Shown in pieces: positions 33,164 to 39,401 of a stretch of 64,000 bases of DNA (position 1 is the stretch's first letter; the number at the start of each line of letters is the position of its first letter). This DNA comes from Thermoactinomyces sp. DSM 45892 (GTDB lineage: Bacteria; Bacillota; Bacilli; Thermoactinomycetales; Thermoactinomycetaceae). Where the stretch lies: contig NZ_FNPL01000017.1 in assembly GCF_900107305.1 (NCBI RefSeq), forward strand, positions 1 to 64,000, read 5' to 3'. Made by a program: the position numbers and the translations under genes. A model generated the notes under the pieces. It was not told the DNA's origin and made no database searches. It was given only the letters and a program-made list of their open reading frames with translations.

Positions 33164-34396
33164 ATGAAGAGAATAATACTTGTAATCACATTGATAGGAA
33201 TCATGAGTTTAGGAATGCAAGGTATAGCAGTGAGGGCCGAGCCTGACAAAAATGTAGATTCCAAAATCAATTTTTGGAATCAGAAACGGACAGGCACTAA
33301 TTTTATGAATAGCACTTCACTGCCTGAAAGTTACAAAGCAGCCAAAAAAGCAAACATTGAATATGTGCGCTTAGCTCCAGATAAATGGGCAAAAGATAGA
33401 GATTTCTTATTCGAGGATAAGCCAGATCGATCAGGAAAGGACTTTTTGATAGGAAATGCGGATAACTATCAAGGATTAGTAAAAGAAGATCTAGCAAAAT
33501 TAAAGCAGGATTTAGATGTGGCACAATCACAGGGGATAAAAGTGGTTCTTGCCATGCTATCATTACCAGGAGATCGTTGGCGTCAATTTAATAACAACCA
33601 AAATGATGATCGAATCTGGGAAGAAGAAAAATATCAGGAACAAGCCGGTCAATTTTGGCAGGACTTAGCTTTAGAGTTAAAGGATCACCCTGCTGTTGTA
33701 GGATATAACATTATTAATGAACCCCATCCAGAAACATCTAAGAAAAACAAATTCAATGATTTTTGGACAGAGGATTATGAAAAATGGTATTCCAAGGTAA
33801 AAGGAACCACTGCTGATTTAAATCAATTTAATCAAAAAATAGTAAGCTCTATTCGTAAAGTAGATGATAACACACCTATTATTTTAGATTCCGGTTTATA
33901 TGCAACTCCTTGGGCATTTAAATATCTTAAACCAGTTAACGATCATAAAACCCTGTATGCCTTTCACATGTACGAGCCATATGAATTAACAAGTCAGGGT
34001 GAAAATCAAGAGAAGAAATATAAGTACCCCGGAGTGGTAGAGGTGGGAGAAAATAAAAAACCGATCATGTGGAACAAAAATGAGTTAACCACTTTTTTAC
34101 AGCCTATTCAAACATGGGCCCAGAGCAATCATATTCCTGCCAATCGAATTATGGCTGAGGAATTCGGGATTAATCGTACGATTCCGGGAGCCTCGCGATA
34201 TATGCAAGATTTGATTTCCATCTTTAATCAACGTGGTTGGCACAAGTCTTTCTATGCATTTCGTGAAGATACTTGGACGGGCATGGATTATGAGTTAGGG
34301 ACTGGGAAAATCAAATGGGATCAAGATGGAAAACCTATACGTCAAAATAACCCTATATGGGACGTACTAAAAAGAGATTTAGCGGATAGTAAGTAG
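33164..34396 (+). CDS. Secreted glycoside hydrolase family 5 (cellulase-like)
   Basis: 410 residues with a signal peptide (about 1-26, ending AVRAEP). TIM-barrel GH5 pattern: RTGTNFMN, GIKVVLAMLSLPGDRW, proton-donor Glu in VVGYNIINEPHPE (about residue 191), YAFHMYEPY, and nucleophile Glu in RIMAEEFGINR. It would cut beta-linked polysaccharides outside the cell, such as beta-glucan or mannan. AGAGGG before ATG 33164. Confidence 0.87.
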   Translation: MKRIILVITLIGIMSLGMQGIAVRAEPDKNVDSKINFWNQKRTGTNFMNSTSLPESYKAAKKANIEYVRLAPDKWAKDRDFLFEDKPDRSGKDFLIGNADNYQGLVKEDLAKLKQDLDVAQSQGIKVVLAMLSLPGDRWRQFNNNQNDDRIWEEEKYQEQAGQFWQDLALELKDHPAVVGYNIINEPHPETSKKNKFNDFWTEDYEKWYSKVKGTTADLNQFNQKIVSSIRKVDDNTPIILDSGLYATPWAFKYLKPVNDHKTLYAFHMYEPYELTSQGENQEKKYKYPGVVEVGENKKPIMWNKNELTTFLQPIQTWAQSNHIPANRIMAEEFGINRTIPGASRYMQDLISIFNQRGWHKSFYAFREDTWTGMDYELGTGKIKWDQDGKPIRQNNPIWDVLKRDLADSK

Positions 34397-34407
34397 AACG
34401 ATTTCAT

Positions 34408-34438
34408 GGAGCGTCCTAAGTAGGATTGCTCCTTTTTT
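34408..34438 (+). terminator. Terminator after the GH5 gene
   Basis: Stem GGAGC..CCTA with TAGG..GCTCC followed by TTTTTT. Confidence 0.8.
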
Positions 34439-34463
34439 CACTTTAGGGGATGTCCAGTGAACA

Positions 34464-36005
34464 TTAGAGCTTAGGATACACAGTTAGTGTAAACTCATTA
34501 TTCCATTGATGCTTTTCCTTAACATAAGTACAGTGATCCAAAATGCTTTTTAACAGGGCATTTTTTTGTTTGGCATCTTGTAGTAGGGGATAGATATCTA
34601 GAGCGTGTTCAACTTTCGGGATGATATCAATTTGTGCTTTTGTACGATTTTGTTCTTCTTCTAGCTCGATGAGTGTTTTTTCTAATGTTTGGTGTATTTC
34701 ACTAATCCGGCTGGCGATGTGCTTAGAGCGATTTATATAGGTTTCTTCATCGTAGATTCCCCGTTCTAGCAGGTCATGTAGCTTACCCTTTTGGCTTTCA
34801 AGGTTTCGTATTTCCTGTTTCAGGTTACATAGAGCCGCTTCTTTGAGCTCGATATGGTAAGAAGAGCTCTCAGGGCAGTCCTTTTTGCCCCATGTGAAAC
34901 GGTATTGATCCAGCCAAGTATGTAATACTTCGATTAAATGTTCTTCTACGTACATAAATCGAGAGCTTTTATTTTTGCATTGCTTTTTATAACACATGAG
35001 GTGAGGAAGTTGATTGGTATAAGGTCTTAAGACCATAGAGGAGCCGCATTTTGCGCATTTAATTAATCCAGCTAATGGGTTAGAGATTCCATTTTCGAGT
35101 TGGTAAGGAACATGGTATTGCTTTTTTAAGATTTGTTGAGCCTTTTGATATACTTCCATAGGGATCAATGGTTCATGTTTTCCTTGTACGTCAATCCATT
35201 CGCTTTGAGCACGTGTCTTGACTTCACGGCGCTTGAGAGGATCAGATGTTTTTTTATGTTCTTTTTTCTTCCATTGGATTCGTCCGGCATATACAGCATT
35301 TTTGATGATATTTAGTACACTAGAGCTATTCCAAGGGTTTCCAAGATAGGTTTTATAGCCAAGCGCATTTAGCTCATTAGAAATCTTATTAGATCCAAGT
35401 CTTTTATTCGGATCTTCATGTGTATACCAGTTGAAAATCATTTTTACCACGGGTGCTTGTTCTGGATTTGGAACCAGATAACGGCTTTTATTGTCATCTC
35501 GAATCTCATATCCATAGGGGGGGCGAGTGCCGATATAATTACCTTCCTCTACAGAGCGGACTCTCCCACCTTGTAGGCGTCGATTAATGATCTTCAACTC
35601 TTTTCGAGCCATGAAGGCCTCAAACTCACTATATTCCTCATCCCATTCATCTCGAAGATCATACGTTTTACGAGGAGTAATAATTTTCGTGTTAGCTTTT
35701 TGGAATGTCTCTAGAATAAGTCCTTGTTCCCGCATGTTTCCGCGCCCTAATCGGTCTACATCCATAACCAGTACGGCATGATAGAGACCGTCTTCAATTT
35801 CTTTTAGAAGTTCCATCATTTCCGGACGGTGGATTAGGCTTTCCCCCGATACAATCTCTTGTCTAATCTTTACGATATTTAGGTTTTGATTTTTGGCTAC
35901 CTGAAGCAGTGCCTTCTTATGTTTAGCTAGGGTTTCACCTTCACCGCGGGTTTCTGCTTCCAGATCCGCACGTGATTTTCGTAGATAAATCGCTACTCTA
36001 TCCAT
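34464..36005 (-). CDS. SprA-like large serine recombinase Rec3 (element 3)
   Basis: 513 residues, ATG 36005 with AGGAGG. Catalytic Ser in AIYLRKSRAD (about residue 11). The N-domain, with GEGETLAKHKKALLQ, SGESLIHRPEM and DVDRLGRG, is the branch of B. subtilis SprA (SPbeta integrase), distinct from SpoIVCA. The recombinase domain has SNKISNELNALG and NAVYAGRIQWKKKEHKK, the zinc ribbon has IKCAKCGSSM and CYKKQC, and a coiled coil follows. It lies about 0.3 kb from attR3, pointing into the element, and is the expected enzyme for excising element 3. Confidence 0.9.
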   Translation of the reverse strand: MDRVAIYLRKSRADLEAETRGEGETLAKHKKALLQVAKNQNLNIVKIRQEIVSGESLIHRPEMMELLKEIEDGLYHAVLVMDVDRLGRGNMREQGLILETFQKANTKIITPRKTYDLRDEWDEEYSEFEAFMARKELKIINRRLQGGRVRSVEEGNYIGTRPPYGYEIRDDNKSRYLVPNPEQAPVVKMIFNWYTHEDPNKRLGSNKISNELNALGYKTYLGNPWNSSSVLNIIKNAVYAGRIQWKKKEHKKTSDPLKRREVKTRAQSEWIDVQGKHEPLIPMEVYQKAQQILKKQYHVPYQLENGISNPLAGLIKCAKCGSSMVLRPYTNQLPHLMCYKKQCKNKSSRFMYVEEHLIEVLHTWLDQYRFTWGKKDCPESSSYHIELKEAALCNLKQEIRNLESQKGKLHDLLERGIYDEETYINRSKHIASRISEIHQTLEKTLIELEEEQNRTKAQIDIIPKVEHALDIYPLLQDAKQKNALLKSILDHCTYVKEKHQWNNEFTLTVYPKL

Positions 36006-36081
36006 AAAAAATCCTCCTATGTGTATAAATATATGTCAAGACTTCTTGTCTTCTGCATACAGTTTATCGAGGTGATGTACG

Positions 36082-36255
36082 TTGCAAGAAGATGAGCAAG
36101 CTGATGTAACATATAAAATAGGAAAAACAACGATTCATCTAGTTCCTCCTAGAATCACAGAAGAAGAAAGAAATATCAGAATAGAGGAGCTAAAGCGATT
36201 GATTTTAAGTCTATGGTTATCTATTGATCATGAAATACCTATAAAAGAACAATAG
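36082..36255 (+). CDS. 57-residue protein divergent from rec3 (directionality factor candidate)
   Basis: TTG 36082 with GAGGTGAT upstream. Sequence begins MQEDEQADVTYKIGKTTIHL and contains the ITEEERNIRIEELKRLILSL helix typical of small proteins found beside serine integrases. SPbeta uses a 58-residue directionality factor, SprB, with SprA; size and place fit, but homology is not shown. Confidence 0.5.
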   Translation: MQEDEQADVTYKIGKTTIHLVPPRITEEERNIRIEELKRLILSLWLSIDHEIPIKEQ

Positions 36256-36315
36256 TTATATAGTAGGGGGATAAGTCTATATCTATTTTGTCATGAACGC
36301 AATGAATGGAGTTGA

Positions 36316-36349
36316 ACACAGATAACCCCCTAGTGTAAATGAAATAACT
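36316..36349 (+). other. attR3, right attachment site of element 3
   Basis: ACACAGATAA (36316-36325), six bases, AGTGTAAAT (36332-36340), GA (36341-36342), then sigK ATAACTC. Joined with attL3 it forms a dyad ACACAGATAA-N6-AGTGTAAAT-GA-ATTTACACT-N6-TTATCTGTGT, perfect in all paired blocks. Confidence 0.93.
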
Positions 36350-36631
36350 CTAATCGATATCCTTGGAACAGAGCGGGATGAAGTAGCTGAGCATGTGCAA
36401 CTCAAAATTGAAAAGACACAGATCTATAGCCACATCCATATCCTCGATGAACGTGAGCAAGAGGTGATTCGTTGGCGTTTCGGTTTGTTGAATGAAGATG
36501 AGAAAACGCAACGTGAGATTGCTAAGGAGTTAGGAATTTCACGATCGTATGTATCGAGGATTGAGAAACGGGCATTGATCAAGTTATTTCACGAGTTTTA
36601 TCGGAATGTACCGAAAAAAGATCGGATATAG
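36341..36631 (+). CDS. sigK: sigK segment C (C-terminal part)
   Basis: From GAA 36341 the frame reads [20 protein letters not shown], then [49 protein letters not shown] and [15 protein letters not shown], ending in TAG 36629-36631. This is sigma regions 3.1-4.2 including the -35-binding helix-turn-helix. No start of its own; it depends on removal of element 3 to be joined to segment B. Confidence 0.95.
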   Translation, partial: EITLIDILGTERDEVAEHVQLKIEKTQIYSHIHILDEREQEVIRWRFGLLNEDEKTQREIAKELGISRSYVSRIEKRALIKLFHEFYRNVPKKDRI

Positions 36632-36638
36632 GGAGTAT

Positions 36639-36680
36639 AAGAGAACTCGATTTCCTTGTTTTGGAAATGGAGTTCTCTTT
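36639..36680 (+). terminator. sigK terminator
   Basis: Stem AAGAGAACTC-GATTTCC with GGAAAT-GGAGTTCTCTT, ending TTT, directly after the sigK stop. Confidence 0.8.
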
Positions 36681-36847
36681 GTAGGTGATGGCTTTATTCA
36701 TTGATGTTGTTACTTCTTCATTACATGGGCTGAATTCCCGGTTATTTTATCTTGAGCAGGTTCTATAAATTGACACCATTTATAACTCTAAATTGTAATT
36801 ACATATGTTATCGTGTACCTTATTTCACACAAGAAGAGGTTTCGTTT

Positions 36848-37564
36848 ATGAGCAAAATAAAATTATTGTGTTTTCCATATGCTGGAGGGTCAGCAAGGGT
36901 ATTTTTTGATTGGAAGAATGATCTGAAAGCAGATATTGAACTAATCCCAGTTGAGTTACCTGGTAGAGGAAGGCGTTTTGGAGAGTCGTTCATTTCGGAT
37001 TTTAGTCTGTTAGTTGAGGATATCTATCAAAATATCAAACATGAGATTCATAGTGGTCCGTATTGTTTTTTTGGCCATAGTATGGGGGCGCTGGTTGCAT
37101 TTGAAGTGATGAGGAGATTAAAATCAGAAAATCAACCTATGCCCGTTTGCTGTCTGATTTCTGGGAAGAATCCTCCACATGTTCCAGTACGAAATCAAAT
37201 TCATACACTGGGTGACGAAGCGTTTTTAGACAAGATCTTCGGTTATGGTGGAACACCTGCTGAGATGTTGGATAACGAAGAACTAGCTAGTATTTTTCTT
37301 CCTATCATTCGGTCTGATTTTCAAGCGATTGAGCTTTATAAGCCCCCTACTGATCGGGAGCAAATAGATTGTCCATTTGTTGTATTTTATGGTACGGAAG
37401 ACCCGTATGTATCAACAGATCTAGTGAAGGAATGGGGCTTATACACGTCTAGTAGCTGTGAATTATATGCATACAGTGGTGGACATTTCTTCATCCAGGA
37501 GCAGAGAGATCAAGTTATTCAGCAAATTAACTTGATTCTGGATGGGATAAAGAGCCATCTATAA
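36848..37564 (+). CDS. Type II thioesterase (GrsT/SrfAD family)
   Basis: 238 residues from ATG 36848 (AAGAAGAGGT upstream); the longer frame from 36752 lacks a site. Begins KIKLLCFPYAGGSARVF, has PVELPGRGRR, the nucleophile Ser in FFGHSMGALVAFE (about residue 84), the Asp in FVVFYGTEDPY and the His in YSGGHFFI. These hydrolases clear misprimed carrier proteins in NRPS/PKS systems. No synthetase is adjacent; the nearest is the NRPS end at 1-1412, on the other side of the sigK elements. Confidence 0.88.
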   Translation: MSKIKLLCFPYAGGSARVFFDWKNDLKADIELIPVELPGRGRRFGESFISDFSLLVEDIYQNIKHEIHSGPYCFFGHSMGALVAFEVMRRLKSENQPMPVCCLISGKNPPHVPVRNQIHTLGDEAFLDKIFGYGGTPAEMLDNEELASIFLPIIRSDFQAIELYKPPTDREQIDCPFVVFYGTEDPYVSTDLVKEWGLYTSSSCELYAYSGGHFFIQEQRDQVIQQINLILDGIKSHL

Positions 37565-37590
37565 ATGTGGATTAGTCTTGTGGTAGATTG

Positions 37591-37650
37591 AAACAAAAGG
37601 GGAAATGTTTGTGGGTTGATTTTCATACCCCAAACGTTTCCCCTTTGTTT
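37591..37650 (+). terminator. Terminator after the type II thioesterase gene
   Basis: Long imperfect stem AAACAAAAGGGGAAATGTTTGTGGG with CCCCAAACGTTTCCCCTTTGTTT. Confidence 0.7.
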
Positions 37651-37734
37651 CTACATATCTGCGTCTTCTTGTGTAAATCCTGTATCCTGTGGCTTACGGC
37701 TGTCTTCAAATAATTATATTGTTGCCCATTAGTG

Positions 37735-37866
37735 TCAGCAAAAGCCTCTTACTCCACATTGTCCCAGTGCTGGATTTTCTGGAGCGAATTTAGTGCTAGA
37801 CTCTTTAGACCAAACATCCAATAAAATACGCTGCATGATAAAATAAGGGGGGCTATTTGTTTTCAT
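37735..37866 (-). pseudogene. Truncated YunG-like gene remnant
   Basis: A minus-strand frame from ATG 37866 (AGGAGA upstream) reads MKTNSPPYFIMQRILLDVWS, then KESSTKFAPENPALGQCGV, the conserved YunG-family start (WSxxTSxKWxPENPAxGQCGV). Three codons later it stops; the family normally continues TALVVQDLFGG. Beyond the stop, another frame (ADTNGQQYNYLKTAV) may be the C-terminus, implying an internal deletion and frameshift. The gap 37867-37971 holds nothing else clear. Confidence 0.6.
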
Positions 37867-37971
37867 GTGAGAGATCTCCTCGTAAACTGAAATTTAGCTA
37901 ATTTCGGTTTGGGTAACTTTTTACCCCCAATATTACTATAAAATTATATATGATATAAGAATAAGATTCTT

Positions 37972-39360
37972 ATGGGGGTACTGATTGATATGGAGGATTT
38001 TAAACCAGATTTACATGCAAGATCTGAATGGGCGACGTTACACGATGTAGAAGTAGCTGAGGTATCACCAGCTAATCATCCGGTTAATGGCCGAATTCGT
38101 GTTCCAGGTAGCAAGAGTTGGACCAATCGAGCATTGATTATCGCGGCAATGGCGGAAGGGACATCTAGGCTATCTGGAGTGCTCAAGAGTGACGATACAT
38201 ACTGGTGTATACATACTTTACGACAGCTTGGCGTTCTGGTTGAAATAGATGGGGATGAAGTGATCATAGAAGGGGTAGGCGGAGATTGGCTTAATAAGGA
38301 TGAAACCCTTTATATAGGTTCGGCTGGAACGACAGCGCGATTTCTTCCCGGCCTCTTAGCAGCATCTCAGGGTGGACATTGGACGATGGAGGGAAGTACT
38401 AGTATGAGTAAGCGCCCGATGGCCACTCTTATTACTGCCCTTCAGGAACTGGGTGCACAAATCAAATACTCGGGTGAGGAGGGTTTTTTACCGATTCAGA
38501 TTGAAGGAAAGGGTATTCACGGGGGTGTTGTGCATATCTCTGGTAAAACATCGAGTCAGTTTATCAGTGGATTACTAATCGCGAGTAGTTATGCGAAGGA
38601 GCCCGTGACGATCCATGTAGTGGATCATATCGTCCAACATGCCTATGTGAAAATCACATTGGATCTGATGGAACAGTTCGGTGCTCATGTCGAGTATGAT
38701 GACTCATTAACCACTATTAAGGTGTATCCCAAAGCTTACAAGAGTCGAGATATCCAATTAGAAGCTGATGCGTCAACTGTGAACTACTTTTTTGCCTTAG
38801 CAGCACTCACTAATGGAAAGGTTCGTGTGGACAACCTATCTTATGATACATTGCAACCCGATATTCAATTTGTGGATGTGTTGGAAAGAATGGGGTGTAC
38901 AGTGGTTAAAGGAGATGGCTTCCTTGAATTACGAGGTACGGCTCAACTAAAAGGGAATTTTGACATTTCGATGAGAGAGATGTCTGATCAGACATTAACT
39001 CTTGCGGCCATTGCACCTTTTGCAGATGGGCCTATCTCCATTCATGAAGTAGCACATATCAGGAAGCATGAATCGGATCGGATTGGTGTTATGGCAGAGT
39101 GTCTAACCAAGATGGGGATACGGGTAGGGGAACGTGAAGATGGTTTAACCGTTTACCCCGGTAACCCTCTACCAGCTGAATGTAACTCATATGATGATCA
39201 CCGTGTGGCTATGTCCTTAGCTTTAATGGGTGCGAAGGTTCCAGGAGTGAGAATTCTTGATCCCGGATGTATATCGAAAACATGTCCGACATTTTTTGAG
39301 GAGATTGAAAAGTTAGGATTACTGGTTTGTTTGGAGGAAAAGAGTAAAAAAACCCACTGA
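37972..39360 (+). CDS. aroA: 3-phosphoshikimate 1-carboxyvinyltransferase (EPSP synthase)
   Basis: 462 residues; ATG 37990 is a possible shorter start behind GGGGGT. EPSP synthase blocks: RVPGSKSWTNRALIIAAMAEG (PEP and S3P site Lys, Ser, Asn and Arg), LYIGSAGTTARFLPGLLA, STSMSKRPMATL, GKTSSQFISGLLIASS, EADASTVNYFFALAAL, RKHESDRIGVMAECL and YDDHRVAMSLALMG. It makes EPSP from shikimate-3-phosphate and PEP in the chorismate pathway. Found alone here rather than in an aro/trp operon. Confidence 0.95.
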   Translation: MGVLIDMEDFKPDLHARSEWATLHDVEVAEVSPANHPVNGRIRVPGSKSWTNRALIIAAMAEGTSRLSGVLKSDDTYWCIHTLRQLGVLVEIDGDEVIIEGVGGDWLNKDETLYIGSAGTTARFLPGLLAASQGGHWTMEGSTSMSKRPMATLITALQELGAQIKYSGEEGFLPIQIEGKGIHGGVVHISGKTSSQFISGLLIASSYAKEPVTIHVVDHIVQHAYVKITLDLMEQFGAHVEYDDSLTTIKVYPKAYKSRDIQLEADASTVNYFFALAALTNGKVRVDNLSYDTLQPDIQFVDVLERMGCTVVKGDGFLELRGTAQLKGNFDISMREMSDQTLTLAAIAPFADGPISIHEVAHIRKHESDRIGVMAECLTKMGIRVGEREDGLTVYPGNPLPAECNSYDDHRVAMSLALMGAKVPGVRILDPGCISKTCPTFFEEIEKLGLLVCLEEKSKKTH

Positions 39361-39385
39361 TCTGTGTCAGGATCAGTGGGTTTTT
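39346..39385. terminator. Bidirectional terminator overlapping the aroA stop
   Basis: AAAAACCCACTGATC with GATCAGTGGGTTTTT, between convergent aroA and the subtilase gene; the aroA TGA lies within the stem. Confidence 0.88.
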
Positions 39386-39401
39386 CAAAGTTTGAAATGA
39401 C

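Larger units (their letters stand above)
28492..36341. mobile_element. Second skin-like element in sigK, element 3 (about 7.85 kb)
   Basis: It lies between cores AATGAA at 28489-28494 and 36338-36343. Joining the cores restores GATAAAGAAGGT-AATGAA-ATAACTCTAATC, SigK residues DKEGNEITLI, in frame. Rec3 is on the minus strand near the right end; cargo includes a protease, glycosidase, ferritin-like and redox genes. No phage structural genes. Confidence 0.92.
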
